64,000 nt of DNA from Nocardioides daejeonensis (GTDB lineage: Bacteria; Actinomycetota; Actinomycetes; Propionibacteriales; Nocardioidaceae), in contig NZ_QHKZ01000001.1 of NCBI RefSeq assembly GCF_003194585.1, positions 682,001-746,000 on the forward strand, given 5' to 3'. A program made the translations under genes and the position numbers. A model generated the notes under the pieces. That model made no database searches, had not been told where the DNA came from, and saw only the letters and a list, made by a program, of their open reading frames with translations. Below, piece by piece: positions 30,989-39,760 of the stretch (positions are counted from its first letter, which is position 1; every line of letters starts with the position of its first letter).

Positions 30989-31600
30989 ATGGCGATGACA
31001 CCGGAGGAGTTCCACAAACACGCCCTGTCAGCGGCCGACGACGAGCGCCGGCTCCCGCTCTCTCGCATGACGATGTGGGAGGTGGCGCCCTTCGAGCAGG
31101 ACGGGCTGCGCGTCGTACCACTGCGTGACCCGGAGCCGGAGAAGCCGCGCTTCGACGAGGATCCGGCTACCTGCGCGACATGTCGACAAGACGATGCAGT
31201 CTGGTCCAACGAGCGTTGGCGCCTGAAGCGGATCGACGGCGTCGGTGTGCCGTTGGTGCTGATGCTGATCCCCCGCGCGCACCATGACATGGCCGACCTC
31301 CCGGACGAGCTCGCCGCTGAGCTGGGCGTCCTGCAGGTGCACATCACCCGTGCCATGGAGGCTCTCCCCCACGTCGCGCGTGCGCACACCTATCGCATCG
31401 GTGACGGCGGGGCGCATCTGCACATCTGGTTCTTCGCCCGCCCCGAGGGACAGGCGCAGTTCTTCGGATCCTGGCTTCCGGTCTGGGACGACCTGCTGCC
31501 GGCCTACCCGGAAGGGCTCGCTCAGCGCGACGCCGCCGCAGTGGCCGCCGCACTGGAAGCCTCGCTTGCTACACCGTATACCCCGCGCGACAAGGGGTAG
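30989..31600 (+). CDS. HIT-like domain protein
   Basis: This 203-aa protein shows an HIT-type core: a CxxC pair (CATCRQ), WRLKRIDGVGVPLVLMLIPRAHHDMADLPDE, and near the C-terminus the motif GGAHLHIWFFARP in place of the canonical HxHxHxx triad. Only two of the expected histidines are evident, so nucleotidyl hydrolase or transferase activity may be altered. No signal peptide is present. The next gene, a metallophosphoesterase, begins 41 bp downstream on the same strand. I assign fold with moderate confidence and no substrate. Confidence 0.72.
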   Translation: MAMTPEEFHKHALSAADDERRLPLSRMTMWEVAPFEQDGLRVVPLRDPEPEKPRFDEDPATCATCRQDDAVWSNERWRLKRIDGVGVPLVLMLIPRAHHDMADLPDELAAELGVLQVHITRAMEALPHVARAHTYRIGDGGAHLHIWFFARPEGQAQFFGSWLPVWDDLLPAYPEGLAQRDAAAVAAALEASLATPYTPRDKG

Positions 31601-31641
31601 CGAGCGACGGCATCGCTGGGGCGGCATGTGAGACTTCCCAG

Positions 31642-32859
31642 GTGATCGTGATCGGCGTGCTCATCGGACTCGCCGTTCTCGGTCTCGTGATCGCCGCCCA
31701 CGTCTACGCCTGGCGACGGCTGGTGCGTGACACGACGCGCACCACCCGGGCACGACGCGTCGGCACGGTGCTGTTCCTGGCGGGCCCGTTCTGCGTGGCA
31801 GGGACGATCACAACCAGGCTCCTGGACCCTCCGTTCTGGCTGGTGCGGCTCCTGGCGTGGCCGGGGTACCTCTGGCTGGCCGTCTTCCTCTATCTGGTGC
31901 TGGCACTCGCCGCGGCCGACGCCGTGCGATGCGCCGTGCGATGCGCCGCGCGCCGGATCGCTCGGGAGAAGTCTGCATCCACCGTCTCGGAGCAAGCGAA
32001 GCCGCCACCGCCCACGGCACCGGTGCAGGCTGTGCTGGACCGCCGTCAGCTGGTCGCCCGGGCAGTGGCGACAGGTGCGGTGGGCGTCGCAGTGGCGACG
32101 GTCGGCCACGGCACGTGGTCGGTGCTTCGTGGACCTAAGGTCCGGCGTGTCACGGTGCCCTTGCACCGGCTGCCCCGCTCGGCCGACGGCTTTCGCATTG
32201 CCGTGGTGAGCGACATCCATCTCGGCCCGACACTGGGGCGCGGCTTCGCCGAGCGCGTGGTCGCGACGGTCAACGACACCGGCGCCGACCTCGTCGCTGT
32301 GGTGGGCGACGTGGTGGACGGCGACGTGGAGGATCTCGCCCGCGCCACCGCTCCCCTGGCGCGGCTCAGTGCGCGGCACGGTGCCTTCTTCGTCACCGGC
32401 AACCACGAGTACATCTCCGGTGCGGGCCAGTGGGTCGACCACTTCCAGGATCTGGGGCTCCTCCCGCTCCAGAACGCACGCGTCGAGCTCCCCGGCTTCG
32501 ATCTCGCCGGCGTCAACGACGAGATGGGCTCGCGCTACGACGCCGGGCCCGACTACGAGCGGGCACTCGGCGACCGCGACCCCGCGCGGGCGGTCGTACT
32601 CATGGCTCACCAGCCGGTCCAGGTGCATCGGGCCGTCGAGTACGGCGTCGACCTGCAACTCTCCGGGCACACCCACGGCGGGCAGCTGTGGCCCGGCAAC
32701 CTCGTGGCCGGCCTGGCCAATCCGACGGTCGCCGGACTCGAGCGGTACGGCGACACGCAGCTCTATGTGACCCGCGGTGCGGGTGCGTGGGGTCCTCCCA
32801 CCCGCGTGGGGGCGCCGTCCGACGTCACGGTCATCGAGCTTCGCTCTCGTGACGCCTGA
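31642..32859 (+). CDS. Membrane-anchored metallophosphoesterase (YaeI/YkuE-like)
   Basis: This 405-aa protein has three to four N-terminal hydrophobic helices (residues 1-115), a Pro-rich linker, a further hydrophobic stretch near 145, and a calcineurin-like phosphoesterase domain from about 180. Metal ligands are visible as SDIHLG, GDVVDG, GNHEY, MAHQP and SGHTHGGQ. Related proteins (E. coli YaeI) hydrolyse UDP-2,3-diacylglucosamine or other phosphodiesters outside the membrane. The start is a GTG. Its substrate in a Gram-positive bacterium is unclear. Confidence 0.9.
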   Translation: MIVIGVLIGLAVLGLVIAAHVYAWRRLVRDTTRTTRARRVGTVLFLAGPFCVAGTITTRLLDPPFWLVRLLAWPGYLWLAVFLYLVLALAAADAVRCAVRCAARRIAREKSASTVSEQAKPPPPTAPVQAVLDRRQLVARAVATGAVGVAVATVGHGTWSVLRGPKVRRVTVPLHRLPRSADGFRIAVVSDIHLGPTLGRGFAERVVATVNDTGADLVAVVGDVVDGDVEDLARATAPLARLSARHGAFFVTGNHEYISGAGQWVDHFQDLGLLPLQNARVELPGFDLAGVNDEMGSRYDAGPDYERALGDRDPARAVVLMAHQPVQVHRAVEYGVDLQLSGHTHGGQLWPGNLVAGLANPTVAGLERYGDTQLYVTRGAGAWGPPTRVGAPSDVTVIELRSRDA

Positions 32860-32873
32860 GCGACCTCCCTGCG

Positions 32874-33239
32874 TCAGGAGACCTCGGTGCTGCCCTCGTA
32901 GAGCCCGATGACGTTGCCGTCCGGGTCGGTGACTGCCGCCCACCAGCTGGTGGGGCTGATCTGGGCCCGCGGCATCGCCAGCTGGCCGCCGCCGTCGATC
33001 GCTGCGGCGATCGCGTCATCGATGGAGTCGACCTCGACATAGGAGCGCGGTTGTTGGAAGTCGGGGCTGCGAGGCGCCAGTCCTCCCCCGCTGATCTCGT
33101 TCGGTGCCTGCCACATCGGGTAGTCCTCGAAGCCCGGTGGCGCCGCGATCTGCCAGCCGAAGACCGAGGAGTAGAACGCCTTCGCGCGCTCCATGTCCGC
33201 CACCGGGATGTCGATGTGAGTGATGTCGCCGTGTGCCAT
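32874..33239 (-). CDS. VOC family (glyoxalase-like) protein
   Basis: This 121-aa protein has a single vicinal oxygen chelate domain with two beta-alpha-beta-beta-beta modules. The first is ITHIDIPVADMERAKAFYSSVFGWQ and the second contains WWAAVTDPDGNVIGLYEG. The ligand His and Glu positions are recognisable, but the substrate is not. Such proteins often act as lyases, dioxygenase-like enzymes or drug-binding proteins. It converges with the metallophosphoesterase gene and is transcribed in the same direction as the tetR gene 68 bp upstream. Confidence 0.87.
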   Translation of the reverse strand: MAHGDITHIDIPVADMERAKAFYSSVFGWQIAAPPGFEDYPMWQAPNEISGGGLAPRSPDFQQPRSYVEVDSIDDAIAAAIDGGGQLAMPRAQISPTSWWAAVTDPDGNVIGLYEGSTEVS

Positions 33240-33307
33240 GGCCAGGGCTCCTCTCCTGCGTCTGCAACCACCCCCTCGTCCACGGTACTCCGGGCTCGTG
33301 CCGCTGC

Positions 33308-33937
33308 CTATCGTGCTGACGAGACGTCCGGCGCCTGGAGTCCTGCGGCCGTCATCGCCACGATCTCAGCCACCGTTTCAGGCAGGTCGCCCTCGTCCAC
33401 GGCACCGATGTTCCAGCGGCGCTCGAAGGCGGCCAAGGCGCCGACCGCCATCTCCAACCCGAGCTCGATGCGACGCCTGGCGGTGGCATCGTCGAGGTGG
33501 GCGAGGTGGCGCCGCATCCGCTCACCGATCCGCACCTGCACCTCGTTGGCTTCGGCCAACAGGGACTGGCGGAAGTCCACCGTCGTCATCGTGCGCACCA
33601 TGAACTGGGCGTAGGTCGAACCGGAGCCCGCCCGCCGCACGTGGTCGGCCAGGGGTTCGAGCACCAACGTCACCAGGTCGGCAAGGTCGGGATCTGGTCC
33701 TGCCTCCGCGTCGTCGAGCCGGGCGACCCGGACGGCGTTGATCTCGGTCATCCGGCGGCGGAAGACCTCGGCGACCAGCTGGTCGCGGCCCCCGAAGTGG
33801 TACTGCACCGCTGAGTTGTTCCGTTGCCCGGCCGCGCGGGCGATGTCGCGCAGGGAGACGCCGTCCGGACCGTGCTCGGCGAAGAGGCGCTCAGCCACGG
33901 CGATGAGCGCCTCGCGAGGGTCGGTCGGTGGCGGCAC
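33308..33937 (-). CDS. TetR-family transcriptional regulator
   Basis: This 209-aa regulator has an N-terminal TetR helix-turn-helix (ALIAVAERLFAEHGPDGVSLRDIARAAGQRNNSAVQYHFGGRDQLV) and a helical C-terminal ligand-binding domain. It is divergent from an arylsulfatase gene. A 21-bp palindrome between them is the probable operator, so it likely represses both itself and the sulfatase until a ligand, perhaps a sulfate ester or its product, is bound. Ligand identity is inference from the neighbour. Confidence 0.92.
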   Translation of the reverse strand: MPPPTDPREALIAVAERLFAEHGPDGVSLRDIARAAGQRNNSAVQYHFGGRDQLVAEVFRRRMTEINAVRVARLDDAEAGPDPDLADLVTLVLEPLADHVRRAGSGSTYAQFMVRTMTTVDFRQSLLAEANEVQVRIGERMRRHLAHLDDATARRRIELGLEMAVGALAAFERRWNIGAVDEGDLPETVAEIVAMTAAGLQAPDVSSAR

Positions 33938-33986
33938 CCCGGCAGCGTAGTCGCGGTGCCCACTCGACGGGACCCCGACCCCTCCT

Positions 33987-34007
33987 GGTTAAGACACTGT
34001 CTTAACC
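33987..34007. promoter_or_regulatory. TetR operator between tetR and the sulfatase gene
   Basis: GGTTAAGACA and TGTCTTAACC form perfect 10-bp arms around a single C (33987-34007). The site lies 28 bp before the sulfatase ATG and 49 bp before the tetR start, which fits a shared operator of a divergent TetR pair. Confidence 0.82.
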
Positions 34008-34035
34008 TCGGGCGGTCCCCCACCAAGGAGTCTGC

Positions 34036-36351
34036 ATGCCCGAGCCCACGCCCGCCTTCGCCGGCAAGATCACCGATGCCATGTCGCAGTCGAAGCCTTG
34101 GTGGCCGCCGCGGGTGTCCTCGCCCGCGGGCGCGCCCAACGTGGTCGTGATGATCGTGGACGACCTGGGCTACTCCGACATCGGCCCGTTCGGCTCCGAG
34201 ATCCCGACTCCGCACCTCGACGCCGTCGCTGGCGAGGGGGTGCGGCTGGCCAACTTCCACGTGACGCCCACCTGCTCTCCCACGCGCGCTGCTCTCCTCA
34301 CCGGCCGCAATGCGCACGCGGTCGGCATCGGCGGCGTCTGCAACGTCGATCCCGGCTACCCGGGCTATGCCGCCGAGCTCCCGCCGAACCAGCCCACCAT
34401 CGCGGAGACCCTGCGCGACCAGGGCTACAGCACGCTGATGGTCGGCAAGTGGCACTTGTGCAAGGAGCGGGATCTCGGCGTCGGGGGCAGCAAGCACTCC
34501 TGGCCGCTCCAGCGCGGGTTCGACCAGTTCTACGGCTTCCTCGAGGCGCAGACCAACTTCTTCCATCCCCACCAGCTCTACGAGGGCAACAACCCGGTCG
34601 ACGTCGACCAGTACCCCGAGGGCTACTACCTCACCGACGATCTCACCGAGCGGGCGCTGCGGATGATCACCGACGCCGTGACCGACCAGCCTGCCAAGCC
34701 CTTCTTCCTCTACTACGCGCACGGCGCCGTACACACGCCGCTGCACGCGAAGCCGGAGGACATCGCCGAATTCGCCGGACAGTACGACCGCGGTTGGGAC
34801 GAGGTGCGGGCGGAGCGCTTCGCTCGTCAGAAGGAGATGGGCCTGGTGCCTGGGGACGCCGTTCTCCCGCCCCTCAGCGACGCCCCGGACAAGCCCGTGC
34901 TCCCCTGGGCGGAGATGCCGGAGGGCGGCCAGCGCCTCGCTGCCCGTTACCAAGAGGTCTTCGCGGCGATGGTCGGCACCATCGACGAGTCGGTCGGCCG
35001 GATCCGAGGCGTCCTGGACAGGCTGGGCGTGCTCGACAACACCGTCTTCGTCTTCCTCTCCGACAACGGCGCCGCCTCCGACGGCGGCACGCACATCGGC
35101 AACCCGCAGCACATGTCGTCGCTCAACGGCAACGCCAGGCGACCGATGGAGGAGCGGATCCCCGAGGAGCTGCCCCTGCTCGAGCTGATCGGTGGCCCAC
35201 GCACGTGGCCGGCGAACCCGGTCGGCTGGGCGACCACCTCCAACACCCCGTTCCGCCGGCACAAGTTCTCGAGCTTCCGCGGGGGCAACCAGGTCGCGTG
35301 TCTCGTCTCCTGGCCGCGCGGCCTGGGCGAGGTCGGTGGCCAGATCCGCCACGAGTACACGCATGTCACCGACATCATGCCGACCCTGTTGGAGCTGGCG
35401 GGCGTACCGACGGCAACCGAGCGGCAAGGACTCGCCGCCGATCCCCTCGACGGGGTGAGCTGTGCCCCGCACCTGCGCGACGGCTCCCTTCCCACCGCCC
35501 ACACCGAGCAGTACCTGGAGTGCTTCGGCGAGCGTGCCTACTACCGCGACGGCTGGGAGGCGGTCGCGATCCGCAAGCCGCTCACCCCCTTCCGTGACGA
35601 CCGGTGGGAGCTCTACGACACCGCTACCGACGTCAACCAGATGCGGGACCTGGCGGAGCTGCACCCAGACCTGGTCGCCGAGCTGACGGCAGCATGGGAC
35701 GAGGCCGCTGACCAGAACCAGGTGCTCCCGATGGTCGACGGCACGCCGGTGCACTGGTTCTCCCGCAACCCGGTCGACGAGCAGCTCTCCACCCGACCCC
35801 AGCTCTTCCTCCCGGAGAACGGCACGGTGGAACGCTACCGATCCAGTCACCTCATCGACGGGCGGTCGTTCCAGATCCATGCCGACCTGGCCGGCTACCG
35901 GCCTGGTGACGAGGGCGTGCTGGTGGCCCACGGCGGGCAGGAGGCGGGCTATCTCCTCTATGTGGAGGAAGGCCATGTCGTCTTCGCCGAGAACGCCTTC
36001 GGCCCGATGGTGAGCACGACTCCCGCTCCGGTGCCCGTTGGCGCACGCCGGATCAGTGTCGCAGTCACCGCCCCGGGCAAGGCGCGCTGGCTCGTCGAGG
36101 TGCTCATCGACGGCGCCGTGGTGGCGACCAGCGAGGAGTTCGTCCAGCTGACCTGGCTGGTGCCCTTCAACGGGCTCAACATCGGCCGCGACCGCCGCTC
36201 CCCGGTGCATTGGGAACTGGCGCAGCGCAAGGGCACCTTTCCGTGGACCGGCGTCCTGCAGTCGGTCACCTACGAACCGGGCGAACACGCCCCCGACGCG
36301 TTCGCGACGATGGTGGACCAGTTCCGGGAGATGGGCCGCGCGACGCAGTGA
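34036..36351 (+). CDS. Arylsulfatase (formylglycine-type)
   Basis: This 771-aa type I sulfatase hydrolyses sulfate esters. The metal-binding Asp pair is in VDDLGYSD (residues 41-48), and the Cys that is converted to formylglycine is Cys80 in CSPTRAALLTGR. Later metal and sulfate ligands appear in GKWHLCKE, YYAHGAVHTPLH and VFLSDNGA. The last 160 residues form an extra beta-rich domain typical of large actinobacterial arylsulfatases. No Sec or Tat signal peptide is visible, so it is probably cytoplasmic. Control by the divergent TetR is inferred from the operator. The maturase for the Cys is not in this window. Confidence 0.93.
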   Translation: MPEPTPAFAGKITDAMSQSKPWWPPRVSSPAGAPNVVVMIVDDLGYSDIGPFGSEIPTPHLDAVAGEGVRLANFHVTPTCSPTRAALLTGRNAHAVGIGGVCNVDPGYPGYAAELPPNQPTIAETLRDQGYSTLMVGKWHLCKERDLGVGGSKHSWPLQRGFDQFYGFLEAQTNFFHPHQLYEGNNPVDVDQYPEGYYLTDDLTERALRMITDAVTDQPAKPFFLYYAHGAVHTPLHAKPEDIAEFAGQYDRGWDEVRAERFARQKEMGLVPGDAVLPPLSDAPDKPVLPWAEMPEGGQRLAARYQEVFAAMVGTIDESVGRIRGVLDRLGVLDNTVFVFLSDNGAASDGGTHIGNPQHMSSLNGNARRPMEERIPEELPLLELIGGPRTWPANPVGWATTSNTPFRRHKFSSFRGGNQVACLVSWPRGLGEVGGQIRHEYTHVTDIMPTLLELAGVPTATERQGLAADPLDGVSCAPHLRDGSLPTAHTEQYLECFGERAYYRDGWEAVAIRKPLTPFRDDRWELYDTATDVNQMRDLAELHPDLVAELTAAWDEAADQNQVLPMVDGTPVHWFSRNPVDEQLSTRPQLFLPENGTVERYRSSHLIDGRSFQIHADLAGYRPGDEGVLVAHGGQEAGYLLYVEEGHVVFAENAFGPMVSTTPAPVPVGARRISVAVTAPGKARWLVEVLIDGAVVATSEEFVQLTWLVPFNGLNIGRDRRSPVHWELAQRKGTFPWTGVLQSVTYEPGEHAPDAFATMVDQFREMGRATQ

Positions 36352-36396
36352 CCCGTCGGGTCAGGCAACCCTCCGCCACTTCCAAGGTATAGCCGA

Positions 36397-36423
36397 GTGG
36401 GGGCCTTGCGGCAAGGCCCCCAC
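36397..36423. promoter_or_regulatory. Rifamycin-associated-element-like palindrome upstream of helR
   Basis: This is a 27-bp perfect palindrome with arms GTGGGGGCCTTGC and GCAAGGCCCCCAC around one G. From memory it matches the rifamycin-associated element (RAE), the 19-bp dyad found upstream of rifamycin-inducible genes in actinobacteria, including helR. It lies 51 bp before the helR start. A possible -35 (TTGCGG, 36406-36411) inside it, followed after 19 nt by CACAAT, would place the dyad on the promoter. Confidence 0.8.
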
Positions 36424-36474
36424 CGTGCCCCACAATCGCCACTCCCCCGCCCTGCCTGCCCCGGAGTTGATCGA

Positions 36475-38637
36475 GTGCCGCCCACCCCGACCCCTGTCTT
36501 CGCCCTGCCCGACGAGTTGCACGCCAAGCGCGCGGCCGAGCTGATCGAGGCCGACGAACAGCATCTCCGAAGCGTCGCCGAGGCGCTCGCGGACGACCTC
36601 CATCGCGTGGAGGCTCGGCTCACCGCAGCCCGCCGTCTCGACGCGGGGGGAGGACAGCGGGCGCTGGACCGCGATCAGGAGGTACGCCGCCTCGCGGCCC
36701 GGGCGGCCCACCTGCGTCGCGCGGGCCTCGACGTGTGCCTGGGGCGGATGGTCACCACCGAGGGTGAGGTGATCCATCTCGGACGGATCGGCCTCTCCGA
36801 CCGCGACGGCCGACGGCTCCTGGTCGACTGGCGAGCACCCGCTGCCGAGCCGTTCTTCGCGGCGACGTCGGCCCATCCGCGTGGCCTGGCCAGCCGGCGG
36901 CGCTACCGCTGGTGGCAGGGGCAGATCGTCGACTACTGGGACGAGTCGCTCGGACCCGATATCGGCACCCCGCTCGCTCTCGACGCGGACTCGGCGTTCC
37001 TGGCCAGCCTGGGCGCCAGCAGGACCGCGCGGATGCGGGACGTCCTGAGCACGCTGGCCGCGGACCAGGACGCCATCATCCGCGCGGGATCCCAGGGCAC
37101 GCTCGTGGTCGACGGTGGCCCCGGGACCGGCAAGACGGTCGTCGCCCTGCACCGGGCGGCGTACCTCCTGCACGCGGACCCGCGGCTGCGCGAGGGGCGG
37201 GGCGGGATCCTGTTCGTAGGACCGCACCAGCCCTACCTCAACTACGTCGCCGACATCCTGCCGGGCCTCGGAGAGGAGGGTGTGCTCACGTGCACGGTGC
37301 TCGATCTCGTCCCTGGCGGCCGGGACCTGCCGCCGGAGGCCGACCCGGACGTCGCCGCGCTCAAGGCGCGCGCCGACCTGGTTGAGGCCGTCGAGCCGGC
37401 CGTGGCTCTCTACGAGGAGCCGCCGAGCCAGGGCCTCCTGGTCGAGACCCCCTGGGCCGAGGTGTGGCTGAGTACCGAGGACTGGGCCGAGGCCTTCGCC
37501 GCACCCGACCCCGGTACGCCGCACAACGAGGCACGGGAGCAGGTCTGGGAGGCGCTACTCGACCGGTTGGTCGACAAGCACGCTCAGCTGGAGTCCGGCG
37601 CCTCCCCTACCGGCGCCCGGCGAGCGCTGGCCCAGTGTCCGGCGCTGCTCGACGCCATCGGTGGCGCCTGGCCGGTGCTGGATGCCGAGGAACTCGTCGC
37701 GGATCTCTGGACCGTCCCTGCCTACCTGCGCCGCTGCGCGCCCGACCTGACCGCAGCGGAGCGTGGGCTGCTGCGACGCGAGCAGGGCGATGCCTGGACG
37801 AGGTCGGACGTTCCCCTGATCGACGCTGCCCGCCGCCGGCTCGGCGACCGGCACACGGCCCGGCGCGCCCGGCGGGCTGCCGCCGAGGAGGCCGCACAGC
37901 GCGCCGAGATGGACGACGTGGTCAGCCACCTGCAGGCTTCCGACATCCACGGTGAGGGTGTGATGGCGATGCTCCACGGCGAGGACCTGCGCGCCGCGTT
38001 GGTCGAGCATGCGCCCGCCGCACGCTCGGACATCGGGCGTCTGGACGGTCCCTTCGCGCACATCGTGGTCGACGAGGCGCAGGAGCTCACCGACGCCGAA
38101 TGGCAGATGCTCCTGGCCCGCTGCCCCGCGCGAAGCCTGACCGTGGTCGGCGATCGCGCCCAGGCCCGCCGGGGGTTCAGCGAGAGCTGGGCGGAGCGTC
38201 TTGCCAGGGTGGGGGTGCAGCGGATCCGCCACGCCCTGCTGACGGTGAACTACCGGACTCCGCGCGAGGTGATGGAGCGCGCTGCAGCGCAGATCCGCGA
38301 GGTGTTGCCCGATGCCAACATCCCGCGCTCGGTCCGCTCCTCTGGGATCGAGGTGCGGCAGGGTGCTGTGCACGAGCTCGACACGCTCCTGGCGGCGTGG
38401 AGTGCCCACCATGCGGAGGGCACCGTCTGCGTCATCGGCGCCGCCGAGCAGCCGGGCGACCCTCGGGTGCAGTGGCTGACACCGGGACTGGCCAAGGGGC
38501 TCGAGTTCGACCTCGTCGTCCTGGTCGACCCGGAGCAGTTCGGGAGCGGCATCGAAGGCGGGGTCGACCGCTACGTCGCGATGACCCGCGCCACCCGCGA
38601 GCTCGTCGTACTCAGCGCACCTGCGATCGAGCCCTGA
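36475..38637 (+). CDS. helR: HelD/HelR-type RNA polymerase recycling motor ATPase
   Basis: This 720-aa UvrD/Rep-like superfamily 1 ATPase binds RNA polymerase and, in the HelR subgroup, displaces rifamycin from stalled enzyme. It has an N-terminal helical arm (about residues 10-85), a conserved SDRDGRRLLVDWRAPAAEPF segment, Walker A GGPGTGKT near 214 and Walker B VVDEAQEL. The late helicase motifs (VNYRTP, KGLEFDLVVLVDPE, YVAMTRATREL) follow. The GTG at 36475 has GGAG eight nt upstream. The RAE-like palindrome in its leader supports HelR identity and rifamycin induction. Its 3' end overlaps the convergent GNAT gene by 26 bp. Confidence 0.9.
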   Translation: MPPTPTPVFALPDELHAKRAAELIEADEQHLRSVAEALADDLHRVEARLTAARRLDAGGGQRALDRDQEVRRLAARAAHLRRAGLDVCLGRMVTTEGEVIHLGRIGLSDRDGRRLLVDWRAPAAEPFFAATSAHPRGLASRRRYRWWQGQIVDYWDESLGPDIGTPLALDADSAFLASLGASRTARMRDVLSTLAADQDAIIRAGSQGTLVVDGGPGTGKTVVALHRAAYLLHADPRLREGRGGILFVGPHQPYLNYVADILPGLGEEGVLTCTVLDLVPGGRDLPPEADPDVAALKARADLVEAVEPAVALYEEPPSQGLLVETPWAEVWLSTEDWAEAFAAPDPGTPHNEAREQVWEALLDRLVDKHAQLESGASPTGARRALAQCPALLDAIGGAWPVLDAEELVADLWTVPAYLRRCAPDLTAAERGLLRREQGDAWTRSDVPLIDAARRRLGDRHTARRARRAAAEEAAQRAEMDDVVSHLQASDIHGEGVMAMLHGEDLRAALVEHAPAARSDIGRLDGPFAHIVVDEAQELTDAEWQMLLARCPARSLTVVGDRAQARRGFSESWAERLARVGVQRIRHALLTVNYRTPREVMERAAAQIREVLPDANIPRSVRSSGIEVRQGAVHELDTLLAAWSAHHAEGTVCVIGAAEQPGDPRVQWLTPGLAKGLEFDLVVLVDPEQFGSGIEGGVDRYVAMTRATRELVVLSAPAIEP

Positions 38638-39130
38638 CCATGCGACGCTCCCGGCCGTGATCGTCCAGCTCGGAGTGCCCGTCGAAGACGAATCCGTGCC
38701 GCCGGTAGAAGGAGATCGCGCGCAGGTTGCCGTCCAGCACCCACAGGTGCGCTGCACGATCGCCGACGGCCGTAGCAAGCAGCCGGGAGCCGAGGCCGGT
38801 GCCGTAGCAGCGCTGGCGCACGTAGAGCGCCATGAGGCGCAGGGACGGCAGCTCTGCGGAGGAGGCATCGGGCTTGTATCCCGAGGTGGCGAAGCCGAGG
38901 AGACCAGGCTCGGTATCCACCGCGACCCAGGAGGGATGGGCATCGACCGTCAGGATCTGCCGCCAGCGTTCGATCCGCTCGCGACGGCGGTCGCGCCGTT
39001 CCAGCAGAATCCGCTCGGGGATCAGGCCCGTATAGGCCTCCTCCCAGACATCCAGGTGGAGGTCGGCCAGCGGCTCGGCGTCCCGCGGCCCGGCCCTGCG
39101 GATCTCCACGTCTTCGGTCTCGCAACCCAT
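38612..39130 (-). CDS. GNAT family N-acetyltransferase
   Basis: This 172-aa acetyltransferase has the GNAT fold: EIRRAGPRDAEPLADLHLDVWEEAYTG at the N-terminus, an acetyl-CoA pyrophosphate loop RQRCYGTGLGSRLL (motif A) and NLRAISFYRRHGFVFDG (motif B). The substrate is unknown; possibilities include antibiotic amines, ribosomal proteins or metabolites. It is the last gene of a minus-strand run with spacings of 11-25 bp, following MOSC, VOC and UvrA-like genes. The ATG at 39130 is used because upstream in-frame sequence overlaps the MOSC gene antiparallel to its codon pattern. Confidence 0.88.
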   Translation of the reverse strand: MGCETEDVEIRRAGPRDAEPLADLHLDVWEEAYTGLIPERILLERRDRRRERIERWRQILTVDAHPSWVAVDTEPGLLGFATSGYKPDASSAELPSLRLMALYVRQRCYGTGLGSRLLATAVGDRAAHLWVLDGNLRAISFYRRHGFVFDGHSELDDHGRERRMVRARSQVR

Positions 39131-39141
39131 GCGCTCGCCGC

Positions 39142-39747
39142 CTAGACCGGCGCGAGCGGGCGGTGCGGTGCGGGCGGCAGCTCGATAGCGATCTCCATTC
39201 CGGCTCGGATCACGCCGCCCCGCTCGACGACCGCCATCACCCCTGCTTTGCGCACGATGCCGACACCGTCGATGCTCTCTGCCCCTCCCGTCGGGCCGAG
39301 CCCCACCTCCGACTCCGAGTGGATGCCGTCCACACGTGCGACCACGACCTTGAGCAGCCCTGCCGAGAAGTCGTTGATCTGGCTGCACGGGTTGCGCAGC
39401 CCGGTCAGGCGGAGCACCGTCTCGCCTATCTGCAGCCGGGTGTCGGTGGGCAGTCGGAGCAGGTCGACACCCTCGGTCAGCACGTTCTCGCCCAGGGCAC
39501 CCGGCGGTACGTCGTGTCCAGCGGCCCTGGCCTCGTCGAGCAGCTCGCGGTGGATCAGATGCACCTGGCGCAGGTTCACGACGTTCGGGTTGCGCCGCTT
39601 GCGGGAGCGGTGCTGCACCAGCGTCCCGGCATGCGCATCCCCGGCGACGCCCATTCCCTCGATCAGGGTGATCTCGTCCTGCACGGTCTTGCTGAAGGTG
39701 TGCAGCTGCTCCCTGGCGACCGCCGCCACACGCGCGCTCTGCGTCAT
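39142..39747 (-). CDS. MOSC domain-containing protein (YiiM-like, short)
   Basis: This 201-aa MOSC protein without the N-terminal barrel shows GMGVAGDAHAGTLVQHRSRKRRNPN, then GALGENVLTEGVDLLRLPTDTRLQIG, and the Cys-containing loop LRNPCSQINDF, in the position of the conserved MOSC cysteine. Short members include YiiM-type proteins that use molybdenum cofactor to reduce N-hydroxylated bases, and others of unknown role. The gene lies 13 bp downstream of the VOC gene and 11 bp upstream of the GNAT gene on the same strand. Confidence 0.86.
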   Translation of the reverse strand: MTQSARVAAVAREQLHTFSKTVQDEITLIEGMGVAGDAHAGTLVQHRSRKRRNPNVVNLRQVHLIHRELLDEARAAGHDVPPGALGENVLTEGVDLLRLPTDTRLQIGETVLRLTGLRNPCSQINDFSAGLLKVVVARVDGIHSESEVGLGPTGGAESIDGVGIVRKAGVMAVVERGGVIRAGMEIAIELPPAPHRPLAPV

Positions 39748-39760
39748 GCCCGTCACCCTC

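Noticed and set aside
33748..36288. An 846-codon minus-strand frame antisense to the sulfatase
   Set aside because: No recognisable domain is present, and it also runs through the TetR gene in another frame. The sulfatase has all family motifs.
36397..36423. Palindrome as a terminator for the sulfatase gene
   Set aside because: The hairpin is strong but has no U-tract, and its sequence and position match an RAE before helR better. A dual role cannot be excluded.
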